Shown: piece after piece, positions 7,121 through 14,455 of the stretch
Layout: each line of letters begins with the position of its first letter
How positions within the stretch are numbered: the first letter of the stretch is position 1
DNA from: Embleya sp040605455
Lineage (GTDB): Bacteria; Actinomycetota; Actinomycetes; Streptomycetales; Streptomycetaceae
Direction: 5' to 3'
DNA length: 22,943 nucleotides
NCBI RefSeq assembly: GCF_040605455.1
Contig: NZ_JBEXCV010000142.1
Location: forward strand, 1 to 22,943
The notes under the pieces: generated by a model
Seen by the model: only the letters and a program-made list of their open reading frames with translations
What the model was told of the DNA's origin: nothing
The model's database searches: none
Translations under genes and position numbers: made by a program

Positions 7121-7819
7121 TCAGCCCTGCCGCTCCGCCCGCACGTCGAGCAGCCGACCGATGCGATTGCTGATGATCATGTCCACGCCCATGTCCATCA
7201 ACCGGCGCATCACCCGCGGCGAATCCACCGTCCAGGCACTCACTCCATACCCGTCCGCGTGACAGCGAGCGACCGAGGCCGCGTCGTACGCACGCCAGCG
7301 CAGGTTGATGTACTCCGGTCGAAGGTCGCGCAGCACCGCCGCTTCCGGCACCCGGGCGAGCGAGTCGCCGCTGAGCCCGATGTGCGCGTGGGCCGCGTGC
7401 TCGCGCACCCGGCTCATCGCCACCGGGCCGCCGACGTAGAGGATCTGTTCGTTCAACCCGTGCCGGGCGACCGCCTCCACCGCCGGCTCGGCCAGTTCGA
7501 TCTCGCCGAAGTCGACCATCAATCCGCCTTTGGTGCCCTTGATCAGCTCCAACGCCTCATCGAAGCTGGGCACCCGATACTTCCCGCGCCGCCGGCCGAT
7601 CTCCCGGACCTGAGCCAGGGTCAGCTCTCGCACGTGCGCGTTGCGCCACCACAGCCGGCGCAGCGTCGCGTCGTGCAACAGCACCAGATGCCCGTCCCGG
7701 GTGACCTCCAGGTCGATCTCGACCAGGTCGGCGCCCCGGTTCAGCGCACTGGCCAGCGAGGGCAGGGTGTTCTCCCGAAAGCGCCGGGGGTCGCCTCGGT
7801 GGGCCACGGCCAGGGTCAC
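7121..7819 (-). CDS. Glycerophosphodiester phosphodiesterase
   Basis: A 232-residue GDPD-family TIM-barrel enzyme that cleaves glycerophosphodiesters (deacylated phospholipids) to glycerol 3-phosphate and an alcohol, using a divalent metal. Catalytic landmarks are intact: HRGDP (H7, R8) with REN (E16, N17), VEIDLEVTRDG (metal ligands E34, D36) and LLHD (H49). Later strand motifs are VDFGEIE, YINLRW, GYGVSAWTVDS and the closing MGVDMIISNRIGRLL. No signal peptide is seen, so it should act in the cytoplasm on imported or recycled substrates. The GTG start at 7819 has an AGAGG six bases upstream. The TetR gene at 7881 lies 61 bp upstream on the same strand, so the two may share a transcript. Length is normal for the short actinobacterial form. 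Confidence 0.92.
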   Translation of the reverse strand: MTLAVAHRGDPRRFRENTLPSLASALNRGADLVEIDLEVTRDGHLVLLHDATLRRLWWRNAHVRELTLAQVREIGRRRGKYRVPSFDEALELIKGTKGGLMVDFGEIELAEPAVEAVARHGLNEQILYVGGPVAMSRVREHAAHAHIGLSGDSLARVPEAAVLRDLRPEYINLRWRAYDAASVARCHADGYGVSAWTVDSPRVMRRLMDMGVDMIISNRIGRLLDVRAERQG

Positions 7820-7880
7820 GACAAGCCTCTCGATCGGGGACCGGCGGGCACACCGTACACGCCGGTCGGACGACCCGGCC

Positions 7881-8513
7881 TCATCGCGCGGACGGGCCGT
7901 CGGGCATGCCGAATCCGCGCAGCAAGGTGTCCACGATCCGGGTCGCGAGCACGTCCGCGTCCTCGCCCCGGTCGTCCTGGGCGGCCTCGTGGATCAGCGC
8001 GTAGTAGACGCGTCGGGTCCAGTCCAGGTCGACGTCCGGCCGCAGCAGTCCGGCATCGCGCGCCCGCCGGAAGAGCCGGTCGCACCGGTCGAGCACGTCG
8101 GTGTGCACGTGCGCCACCTCCGGGTCGTCGGTGCGCAGCGCGTTCATCGCGAAGCCCCACGCGATCTTCACCCGCAGCACGTTCGCGGTGACCTGGTACA
8201 GCGCGACCGCGGGCGGCGTGGCGTCCGGACGAGCCGCGGTCACCGCGTCGTGGAACTGGCGCGTGGCCCACCCGGTCATCGCCACGATCAACGCCTCACG
8301 GGTCGCGAAGCGACGGTGCACCGTCGTCCTGGCCACTCCGGCCGCCTCGGCGATCTGCTCCATCGTCGCGGCCGGATTGGCACCGAGCACCCGCTCGGCC
8401 GCCTCCAGGATCGCCCGCACGGTCCGTTCGGCGTCCGCTCGCAGCGGTCGCACCCGGTCACTGGCCCCGCCTGCCTTGGAAGTCACCCCCGAACTGTACG
8501 ACAGAGTCGCCAC
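7881..8513 (-). CDS. TetR-family regulator, divergent from the SDR gene
   Basis: About 210 residues. The HTH is well formed: AILEAAERVLGANPAATMEQIAEAAGVARTTVHRRFATREAL (about 35-74). The C-terminal half is a variable all-helical ligand domain with repeated Arg/Asp-rich segments. The start is uncertain: the GTG at 8513 has no ribosome site, and an in-frame GTG at 8486 would shorten it by nine residues without touching the HTH. It is divergent from the SDR at 8711, and the 197-bp region between them carries a seven-copy repeat. That arrangement usually means the TetR represses the neighbouring oxidoreductase gene. It is probably followed by the GDPD gene in one transcript. The inducer is unknown. 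Confidence 0.9.
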   Translation of the reverse strand: MATLSYSSGVTSKAGGASDRVRPLRADAERTVRAILEAAERVLGANPAATMEQIAEAAGVARTTVHRRFATREALIVAMTGWATRQFHDAVTAARPDATPPAVALYQVTANVLRVKIAWGFAMNALRTDDPEVAHVHTDVLDRCDRLFRRARDAGLLRPDVDLDWTRRVYYALIHEAAQDDRGEDADVLATRIVDTLLRGFGMPDGPSAR

Positions 8514-8524
8514 TCAACTTTTAC

Positions 8525-8554
8525 TTGCAACATCAGTGACGCATCTTCTAGATT
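8525..8554 (+). promoter_or_regulatory. Possible promoter for the SDR gene
   Basis: TTGCAA (8525-8530) and TAGATT (8549-8554) are 18 bp apart in a patch unusually AT-rich for this window. Each matches four of six bases of the housekeeping consensus. If used, the transcript would start near 8561 and run through the iterons, so a bound repressor would act as a roadblock. Confidence 0.35.
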
Positions 8555-8583
8555 AATGGCATCAACCAAGAGCCAATTAGTGA

Positions 8584-8693
8584 GCGCAGCACTTGGTTGG
8601 CACAGCACTTGTCGCACATCACTCGGCTCGTACAGCACTCGATTCGCACCCCACTCAATGCGCACAGCACTCAATGCGCACAGCACTCAGTCC
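8584..8693. repeat. Seven imperfect 16-bp iterons between divergent tetR and SDR genes
   Basis: The core GCACAGCACT recurs, with variation, at 8584, 8600, 8614, 8630, 8646, 8662 and 8678. Start-to-start distances are 16, 14, 16, 16, 16 and 16 bp. Copies 6 and 7 have the exact core; copies 2 and 4 differ little; copies 3 and 5 differ in the middle. Most are followed by TCA or TCG. The array ends 17 bp before the SDR ATG. A related CACTCAACT lies at 8511-8519 at the TetR start. Regular spacing in a divergent promoter suggests cooperative protein binding. The period is not a multiple of three, so it is not coding. Confidence 0.85.
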
Positions 8694-8710
8694 GTAACAA
8701 GGGAGCCCCC

Positions 8711-9502
8711 ATGGACCTGCGCCTCGACGACAAGACCGCCCTGGTGACCGGCGCAAGCCGAGGCATCGGCCTGGCGATCGTGTCCGCCCTCGTCGACGAG
8801 GGCGTGCGCGTCCTGGCCGCCGCCCGCACCATCACGCCGGAACTGGCCGCGACCGGCGCCCGAAGCATGTCCGTCGACCTGACGCGTCCCGACGGACCGA
8901 TCCGACTCGCCGAACGCGCCGCCGCCGAGTTCGGCCGGCTCGACATCCTGGTCAACAACGTCGGCGGCGGGGATGCGGGCGGCAACGATCAGACCGGCGG
9001 CTTCCTGAGCTTCACCGACGAGCAGTGGCTGGCCTCGTTCGAGCTGAACTTCCTGGCCACCGTTCGCACCACCCGCGCCACGCTGCCCGCACTGATCGAC
9101 GCGCACGGCGCGATCGTGAACATCTCCTCGCTCGGCGCCCGGGCACCGCACGGCGGGCCGGTGCCGTACACGACCGCCAAGGCCGCGCTGACCGCGTTCG
9201 GCAAGGCCCTCGCCGAAGAATTCGGCCCGCAGGGCGTCCGGGTCAACACGGTCTCCCCCGGCGCGGTGCGCACCGCGATATGGGAGGCGTCGGACGGCTA
9301 CGGCGCCCAACTGGCGGCGTCCATGGGCCTGTCCCACGAACAGTTGCTCGCCACCCTCCCCGGCGCGACCGGCATGGTCACCGGTCGCTTCATCGAACCC
9401 GCCGAGGTGGCGAGCACCGTCGCCTACCTGGTCTCCCCGCTCGCCGGCAGCGTGACCGGCACCGACCACCTCGTCGACGGCGGCGCGCTCAAGGCCGCCT
9501 GA
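8711..9502 (+). CDS. Short-chain dehydrogenase/reductase (SDR)
   Basis: A 263-residue classical SDR, an NAD(P)-dependent oxidoreductase of the Rossmann fold. Visible motifs: cofactor loop TGASRGIG (13-20), VDLT (55-58), NNVGG (82-86), active-site N113, ISS (S139/S140), YTTAK (Y153, K157), VNTVSPGAVRT (178-188) and the C-terminal VDGG (255-258). All catalytic residues are present, and the pattern resembles 3-oxoacyl-reductase-like members; the substrate is not predictable. ATG 8711 has a strong AAGGGAG 5-6 nt upstream. In-frame codons further upstream run through the iterons and are not used. It is probably controlled by the divergent TetR through the repeat array. Confidence 0.94.
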   Translation: MDLRLDDKTALVTGASRGIGLAIVSALVDEGVRVLAAARTITPELAATGARSMSVDLTRPDGPIRLAERAAAEFGRLDILVNNVGGGDAGGNDQTGGFLSFTDEQWLASFELNFLATVRTTRATLPALIDAHGAIVNISSLGARAPHGGPVPYTTAKAALTAFGKALAEEFGPQGVRVNTVSPGAVRTAIWEASDGYGAQLAASMGLSHEQLLATLPGATGMVTGRFIEPAEVASTVAYLVSPLAGSVTGTDHLVDGGALKAA

Positions 9503-9775
9503 ACCGACCGGAGGCTACGAAACCCTCGGGGGCGACGGGGCTTTCCCCGAACACCGCGGGTACGACGGGGCCATCCCCAAGGAGGGCCCGTCGCGCCCGG
9601 CGCCCACGACACCGCGGGTACTGCTGCTGCCGCCGCATCGCCGTCGACTGCGCGAGTCGGGGCTGCCGACGGAATAGGGTCTGCCGCGAAACGGGGTCGG
9701 GCACGATGCGGAGTCCTGCGCGACGGGGTCCGGCACGACAGGAGTCCTGCGCGACGAGGCTCGGCGCGAAAGACG
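9503..9775. other. Gene-free interval with a 32/31-bp tandem repeat
   Basis: No convincing coding frame lies between the SDR stop and the terminator hairpin. A tandem repeat (9691-9722 and 9723-9753) shares ACGGGGTC, GGCACGA and GGAGTCCTGCGCG. Decayed starts of further copies follow at 9754 (ACGAGGCTCGGCGCG) and 9773 (ACGGGGTCCG). Earlier, CCGCGGGTAC appears twice (around 9558 and 9612). It looks like neutral repetitive spacer. Confidence 0.6.
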
Positions 9776-9818
9776 GGGTCCGCCCCACGTCTTCGGTCGG
9801 AAGTCGTGGGGCGGACCC
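9776..9818. terminator. Long hairpin between convergent SDR and GtrA-like genes
   Basis: A perfect 14-bp stem (GGGTCCGCCCCACG at 9776-9789 with 9805-9818) is topped, after one T-T mismatch, by CTTC/GAAG around a 5-nt loop. The GtrA-like stop is 16 bp to the right. It is well placed to end transcription from both sides. Confidence 0.8.
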
Positions 9819-9833
9819 GGGTTCGAGCTTCGG

Positions 9834-10358
9834 TCAGGCGGCGGCGACCAGTGCGTCGCGGCCGAGCGCGCGGGTACGGGTGGCGGTGACGGTCGCGGTC
9901 GACCCGGCCTTGGCCTTGGCCTTGGGGGCCGCGAACACCGCGAGCCGCAGGAAGGCGAACCGGGCCAGTCCGGCGACGCCCGAGGCGGCCAGGTAGGTAC
10001 CCTGCTCGACCAGGATGCTCGGCGCGGCCTGGACCGCGTGCAGGCCGAGCATCGCCGCCGTGGTGAACAGGTAGGCGACCGCTGCCGAACCGCCCGCCTG
10101 GAAGTGCGCCTTGAGGTCGGCGCGGCCCGCCCGGAAGGCGAACCGGCTGTGCAACTCGGTGGCCAGGATGGTGCCGGCCACGGTGACCACCGCGTTGGCG
10201 ACGGCGATCGACAGGTGCCCGGAGAGCGCGACGAGCGCGGCGCTGGACGCCAGCCCGGTACCGCCACCGAAGACCACGAAGCGAGCGAAGGAGGCGACCG
10301 TACCGGGCGTCGACGGCTGAGTGGTGTTCTGCTCTGCGACCCGGCTGCGGTTGTTCAC
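9834..10358 (-). CDS. GtrA-like small membrane protein
   Basis: A 174-residue protein with four hydrophobic segments (about 23-46, 51-70, 86-108 and 119-143), the topology and size of GtrA-family proteins. These are thought to move or stabilise lipid-linked sugars for cell-envelope glycosylation. The first segment, FARFVVFGGGTGLASS, and the second, IAVANAVVTVAGTILATELHSRFAF, match the family pattern (R-F-x-x-x-G-G start; A-N then a Y/F-rich basic turn). The C-terminal tail is Ala/Lys-rich (APKAKAKAGS). The start is GTG 10358, with AAGGAG six bases upstream; a longer frame reaching 10472 has no such signal and would add a non-hydrophobic tail. No glycosyltransferase is adjacent, so the role is unclear. 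Alternatively it is an unassigned four-helix protein. Confidence 0.72.
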   Translation of the reverse strand: MNNRSRVAEQNTTQPSTPGTVASFARFVVFGGGTGLASSAALVALSGHLSIAVANAVVTVAGTILATELHSRFAFRAGRADLKAHFQAGGSAAVAYLFTTAAMLGLHAVQAAPSILVEQGTYLAASGVAGLARFAFLRLAVFAAPKAKAKAGSTATVTATRTRALGRDALVAAA

Positions 10359-10756
10359 GTGACTCTCCTTGACCCCCTGCGAGCCCTGTCGGCCCGTCTG
10401 GATCAAACCTAGGGATCGCGCAACACATTCCCCATGGTGCCCACTTCCCTCCTGGGGTAGGGCTGGCCCCACCCCTCACACGCCGGCCCGCCGCGGACGG
10501 GCGCGGTCCCCACCTCGACCAACACCGGCGAAACGGTGCCACAATATCTCTCAAACTCGCCCAAATATCCCGCGCTTTCGGGTCGATCGCGGCCCTCGAA
10601 CAACCCTCCCGATCCTCTATCGGGCGTCGATGTCTGCCTCGTCACACCACACCGCGCGTGCGACCTCACGCACACGCGGCCGCATTCGCCGCGCCCACGC
10701 CGGGAGGCCACCCCCCCGGCCGCCGGGACGAATCCAAGGCCGCCGAGTCGCGCCGA
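10359..10756. other. Divergent intergenic region between GtrA-like and CGNR genes
   Basis: There is no convincing gene in this stretch. It holds the GtrA-like ribosome site (10365-10370) and a small hairpin (CACCG/CGGTG, 10523-10538) beside an AT-rich patch (10540-10571) that stands out in this genome and may hold a promoter for the leftward gene. Frames on both strands here are short and lack ribosome sites. Confidence 0.5.
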
Positions 10757-10785
10757 TTCACATGGATAAGAGCATCCGATAGCAT
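10757..10785 (+). promoter_or_regulatory. Probable leaderless promoter of the CGNR gene
   Basis: TTCACA (10757-10762, five of six -35 bases) and TAGCAT (10780-10785, an actinomycete-type -10) are separated by 17 bp. The -10 ends 7 nt before GTG 10793, and no Shine-Dalgarno is present there. Transcription starting at the G of the GTG codon would give a leaderless mRNA, which is common in actinomycetes. Confidence 0.6.
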
Positions 10786-10792
10786 TAGCTTC

Positions 10793-11392
10793 GTGAGCAC
10801 ACGAATCGCGGACCTCGACCCCGGCGGCGCCCCCCTGCTCGGCGAGCCCCTCCCGGTGGAGTTTGCCAACACCCGCTACGCGGTGCGGGGCGTGCCGCAG
10901 GAGGGCCTGGCCGAGCCGGAGCACCTGGCCGCCTGGCTCCGCGACATCGCGCCGCGTCTGGCCGGCCCGCCCTCCGATACCGCGCTGCTCGCGGTGGACG
11001 CGGCGGACCTGGCGGCGGCGCTCGACCTGCGCGAGTGCGTCGCCGCGCTGCTGCGGGCCACGATGACGGACACCGCGCCGGCCGCCGACGTAGCGACCCG
11101 GCTCAACGCGTACACCCGCGCGGCCCCGCACTGGCGCGAGCTGACCTGGCCGACCGCGAGCACGCGCACCGAGGCCGCGCCGATCGCGGCGGTGCTGGCC
11201 GAGTTGGCGAGCGCGACGATCGACCTGGTCACCGGTCCCGATCGGGCCGAGCTGAGGCCCTGTCACGGCCCGGGGTGCGTGCTGCACTTCGTCAAGAACA
11301 ACCCGCGCCGCGAATGGTGCTCCGCGGGCTGCGGCAACCGCGCCCGGGTGGCCCGGCACTACCAGCGCACGAAGAACGCGCCCCGGATCTGA
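10793..11392 (+). CDS. CGNR zinc-finger transcriptional regulator (ABATE domain)
   Basis: A 199-residue protein with two parts. Residues about 14-140 form the helical ABATE-type domain (LPVEFANTRYA near the start, then DTALLAVDAADLAAALDLRE), proposed to bind a small ligand. The C-terminal zinc finger has C157, C162, C176 and C180, and ends in the diagnostic CGNR (180-183) followed by ARVARHYQR. The CGNR family is predicted to act as DNA-binding regulators. The start is GTG 10793: it places the family's normal N-terminus right after a promoter that would give a leaderless transcript. The frame extends further upstream but without matching features. It stands alone, with 152 bp before the next gene. 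The target is unknown. Confidence 0.9.
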   Translation: MSTRIADLDPGGAPLLGEPLPVEFANTRYAVRGVPQEGLAEPEHLAAWLRDIAPRLAGPPSDTALLAVDAADLAAALDLRECVAALLRATMTDTAPAADVATRLNAYTRAAPHWRELTWPTASTRTEAAPIAAVLAELASATIDLVTGPDRAELRPCHGPGCVLHFVKNNPRREWCSAGCGNRARVARHYQRTKNAPRI

Positions 11393-11544
11393 ACACACCC
11401 CGGACGTGAGCCCGCCCCGGACATGACCGCGCCCCGGTTGTCGAGGTTGCGGGCAAACGCCAGGGATAAGGGAAGCCCCTGAAGACCGGAACGAACGCCT
11501 CCGAAAGACTTTGGGCGATTCCCAGCGAGAGGCTTCGATTTCCC

Positions 11545-12183
11545 ATGCGCGTTTCCCGGTTCTCCAGTGTGTCCTCGGCCGCCCATCCGGGCCGCCGTCG
11601 GGTGGTCGCCCGCTCGTCCGCCGCCGCGGTGGCCGTTCTGGTCGCCTCGACGCTGCTCACCGGCTGCCTCGGCAAGGACGACGACAAGAAGAAGGACGAC
11701 AAGGGGAGCTCCACCGGGTCCAAACCCCCGATGATCACCATGCCGCCGGCGCCGACCCTGCCGGCCAAGACCGACCCGTCGGCGGGCAGGACCACCGGTG
11801 GTGGTGGCGCCGCCACCCCGTCCGGGACCGCGACCAAGAGCACCGGCCGGGTCAAGATGGTCAAGCTGCACAAGGGCGAGTGCATCAACGAGAAGGGCGA
11901 GGATCTCGTCACCGTCGTCTGCACCTCGCCGCACGATGCCGAGGTGGTCGGCGAGTTCACGCTGCCGTCGAACATGTCGCCGACGAGCATGACCTTCCAG
12001 GAGGACACCGGCAAGAAGTGCACCGAGCTGGTCTCCGGCGCCGCCGAACGCAACAGCAACCTGCAACTCTCCAAGCTCACCCTGCGCCCCACGTCCGGCA
12101 GTTGGATCAACGAGAACGACCGCGACCTGACCTGCCTCCTCAAGCGCACGGACCACGCGCCGCTCACGGCTCCGCTGAAGTAG
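11545..12183 (+). CDS. Secreted lipoprotein with a septum-formation-like four-cysteine domain
   Basis: A 212-residue lipoprotein. A basic N-terminus (RRRVVARSS) and hydrophobic core lead to the lipobox LTGC with C41 as the lipid-anchored residue. A charged KDDDKKKDDK patch and a long Pro/Thr/Gly linker (to about residue 102) follow. The C-terminal domain (about 105-200) contains GECI (C113), VVCTSPHDAEVVGEF (C126), KKCTEL (C159) and LTCLLKR (C197). A GxC start followed by C-x-x-P-H-x-A-E-V is the pattern of the actinobacterial septum-formation (Septum_form) family, with two likely disulfides. The protein should sit on the outer face of the membrane; its role is not established. The ATG has GAGAGG about 12 nt upstream, a slightly long distance. 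Confidence 0.85.
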   Translation: MRVSRFSSVSSAAHPGRRRVVARSSAAAVAVLVASTLLTGCLGKDDDKKKDDKGSSTGSKPPMITMPPAPTLPAKTDPSAGRTTGGGGAATPSGTATKSTGRVKMVKLHKGECINEKGEDLVTVVCTSPHDAEVVGEFTLPSNMSPTSMTFQEDTGKKCTELVSGAAERNSNLQLSKLTLRPTSGSWINENDRDLTCLLKRTDHAPLTAPLK

Positions 12184-12197
12184 CGGCGGCGAGCGCG

Positions 12198-12214
12198 GCG
12201 GGCGCAGTGCCCGC
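12198..12214 (+). terminator. Small hairpin after the lipoprotein gene
   Basis: A 6-bp GC stem (GCGGGC/GCCCGC) with a GCAGT loop lies 15 bp past the TAG. It is short, so only a modest candidate. The rest of 12215-12417 shows no gene; it includes a near-palindrome around 12349-12367 (GTTACC and GGTTAAC around CATC). Confidence 0.35.
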
Positions 12215-12417
12215 GGCGCGGACGGGGGCGTAGGGGCGGGCACGGGGATGGGTGGGCACGGCAGGTCGGCACCATCGGAGCGGCGCGGGCGCGTCGCGGG
12301 GGCCGCGCGGGACACCCGTGGGGATCGCGACGGAGTGCGTGCCGCCAGAAAGTTACCCATCGGTTAACCCCAGGGTCTCCCGCTGGCAGCTGACGGACCG
12401 TCAGGATGGGCACCGTC

Positions 12418-12461
12418 TGTGTTCGACGTGTACTCGACCTGTGTTCGGCCTGTGCTCGATT
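12418..12461 (+). promoter_or_regulatory. Four 11-bp direct repeats upstream of phospholipase C, PHO-box-like
   Basis: Four contiguous 11-mers are seen: TGTGTTCGACG (12418), TGTACTCGACC (12429), TGTGTTCGGCC (12440) and TGTGCTCGATT (12451). Further GTTC half-units follow at 12467, 12477 and 12486, out of exact phase. In Streptomyces, PhoP binds runs of 11-bp direct repeats with a GTTCA-like core. Spacing and the GTTC/CTC core match; the next base is G rather than A. The array lies 60-100 bp before the start of a phospholipase C, a sensible phosphate-scavenging target. PhoP binding is inferred. Confidence 0.5.
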
Positions 12462-12520
12462 CGCCCGTTCCGGTCGGTTCGGCCGGTTCGACTGTCGACT
12501 CGTCCTGGAGGTCTGCCCTC

Positions 12521-14455
12521 GTGTCTCCCCTTTCCCGCCGTGGCTTTCTCGGCGCTGCCGCCGCGTCCGGCGCCGGGCTCGCCGTCGCCTCGGGTCTCTC
12601 GCCCGCCGTCGCGGAAGCCGTCGCCGCCACCGCCGGCACGCCCGGCACGCTGGACGATGTCGAGCACGTGGTGATCCTGATGCAGGAGAACCGGTCGTTC
12701 GACCACTACTTCGGCACGTTGCGCGGCGTACGCGGCTACGGCGACCGCTCGTTGGTCCGCTTCGCCGGCGGCGGCGACGTACTGCACCAGCGGCTGCTCG
12801 GCCTGGGCGGCGGCACCACGTTGCTGCCCTGGCACCTGGACACCGCAACGAGCAACGCCCAGCAGGTGCCCGGCCTGGACCACTCGTGGGGCGGCGGGCA
12901 CAGCGCGTGGGCCAACGGCCAGTACAGCAACTGGATCCCGGCCAAGTCGTGGCTGACCATGGGCCACTACCAACGCAACGACATTCCTTACCAGTTCGCC
13001 CTCGCCGACGCGTTCACCGTGTGCGACCAGTACTTCTCGTCCGCGATGGCCTCCACCAACCCGAACCGCCTCTACCTGTGGACCGGCACCGTGGACCCGG
13101 CGGGCCGCGCCGGCGGGCCGGTCGTGGACAACAGCGAACCGGGCTTCCGCTGGACCACCTACCCGGAGCGGCTCCAGGCCGCGGGCATCTCCTGGCGGGT
13201 CTACCAGCAGGAGGACAACTACGACGACAACGCACTCGCCTGGTTCGACGCCTTCCGCACCGCGCCGCAGAGTTCGCCGCTGTATGTGAACGGCATGGCG
13301 CGGCGCGGCCCCAAGGCCTTTGCCGACGACGTCGCGGCCGGCGCGCTGCCGGCGGTGAGCTGGATCGTGGCGCCCACCGAGGAGTCCGAACACCCGAACT
13401 ACCCACCGGCCAAGGGCGCGCACTTCACCGCGACCTACGTACTCGACGCACTCGCGGCGCACCCGGAAGTGTGGGCCAAGACGGTGGTCCTGCTCAACTA
13501 CGACGAGAACGACGGCTTCTACGACCACGTCGTGCCGCCCACCGCACCGCCCGGCACGCCCGACGAATACATCTCCGGCGCGCCGATCGGGCTCGGCCCG
13601 CGCGTGCCGATGATCGTCATCTCGCCGTGGAGCCGCAGCGGCCGGGTGTGCTCGGAGGTCTTCGACCACACCTCGGTACTGCGCTTCCTGGAGAACTGGA
13701 CCGGGGTGCGCGAGGAGAACATCTCCGCGTGGCGGCGCACCATATGCGGGGACCTGATGAGCGCGTTCACGTTCACCGGCAAGGACGTCTCGTTCCCGTC
13801 ACTGCCCGACACGCGTGCGTTGCTGGACGAACTCGCCAAGCAGAAGTGGAAGTTGCCGCCGCTGATCCCGCCCATCGTCCAGCGGCAGCCGGTCCAGGAG
13901 GGTGGCGATCGGCCGGCGCTGCCGATCGACTACGGTTTCGCCACGTCCTCGCGTACCGAGGTCGACAAGGGCCTGCTGTGGATCCGGATCGAGAACACCG
14001 GCAGGCTGGGTGCGGGCTTCTCGATCTACACGGTCAACCACCGCAAGTTCGGCGCGTGGCAGTACACCGTGCCGGTCGGCGGAACGGTGGAGGACTTCTT
14101 CGGCGCACAGAGCGTCAGCGGTGGCCCGTACGACATCGACGTACACGGCCCGGACGGCTACCTGCGCGGCTTCAAGGGCGACGTCCGCACCTGGACCGAC
14201 CCGACCAAGGGCCACCCGGAGGCCACCGCCGTCGACCGCCCCGGCCGCGTCCTCGACGTCACCCTCACCAACTCCGGCGGCGCGCCCCTCACCTTCACGA
14301 TCCAGGGCGCCGGCGCACTCCGAACCATCCTCGTCCCACCCGGCACCACCAGCCACATCACCACACCCGCCGAGCCCACCGGCCACTACGACATCACCGT
14401 CACAGCCGACACCCAAGACACCTTCACCCGCCGCTTCGCCGGCCGCCTGTACTAG
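12521..14455 (+). CDS. Tat-exported phosphocholine-type phospholipase C
   Basis: A 644-residue secreted enzyme that hydrolyses phospholipids such as phosphatidylcholine to diacylglycerol and a phospho-head-group. The N-terminus has the twin-arginine motif SRRGFLG (5-11), an Ala-rich hydrophobic stretch (11-35) and AxA-type cleavage options near 31-37. The catalytic phosphoesterase domain (about 45-460) starts with VEHVVILMQENRSFDHYFG (47-65, metal- and nucleophile-bearing) and continues through WTGTVDP, YDENDGFYDHV, GLGPRVPMIVISPW and FDHTSVLRFLE, all family hallmarks. Two C-terminal beta-sandwich (DUF756-like) repeats follow: YGFATSS to the PVGGTVEDFFG block, and LDVTLTNSGG to the end. GTG 12521 is chosen because GGAGGT lies 8 nt upstream and the Tat motif follows at once; an upstream in-frame ATG at 12419 lies inside the 11-bp repeat array. 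Phosphate control is suggested by that array. Confidence 0.94.
   Translation: MSPLSRRGFLGAAAASGAGLAVASGLSPAVAEAVAATAGTPGTLDDVEHVVILMQENRSFDHYFGTLRGVRGYGDRSLVRFAGGGDVLHQRLLGLGGGTTLLPWHLDTATSNAQQVPGLDHSWGGGHSAWANGQYSNWIPAKSWLTMGHYQRNDIPYQFALADAFTVCDQYFSSAMASTNPNRLYLWTGTVDPAGRAGGPVVDNSEPGFRWTTYPERLQAAGISWRVYQQEDNYDDNALAWFDAFRTAPQSSPLYVNGMARRGPKAFADDVAAGALPAVSWIVAPTEESEHPNYPPAKGAHFTATYVLDALAAHPEVWAKTVVLLNYDENDGFYDHVVPPTAPPGTPDEYISGAPIGLGPRVPMIVISPWSRSGRVCSEVFDHTSVLRFLENWTGVREENISAWRRTICGDLMSAFTFTGKDVSFPSLPDTRALLDELAKQKWKLPPLIPPIVQRQPVQEGGDRPALPIDYGFATSSRTEVDKGLLWIRIENTGRLGAGFSIYTVNHRKFGAWQYTVPVGGTVEDFFGAQSVSGGPYDIDVHGPDGYLRGFKGDVRTWTDPTKGHPEATAVDRPGRVLDVTLTNSGGAPLTFTIQGAGALRTILVPPGTTSHITTPAEPTGHYDITVTADTQDTFTRRFAGRLY

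Noticed and set aside
4360..7173. 937-codon plus-strand frame across tetR and the second pump
   Set aside because: It is a GC-frame shadow with Arg/Pro-rich translation. It covers two operators, two genes and repeats without any recognisable domain.
8584..8693. CRISPR array
   Set aside because: The units are about 16 bp with no distinct spacers between them and no cas genes nearby. They look like binding-site iterons.
12419..12520. Upstream ATG start for phospholipase C
   Set aside because: It would put 34 residues before the Tat motif and lies inside the 11-bp repeat array. GTG 12521 has a good ribosome site directly before SRRGFLG.
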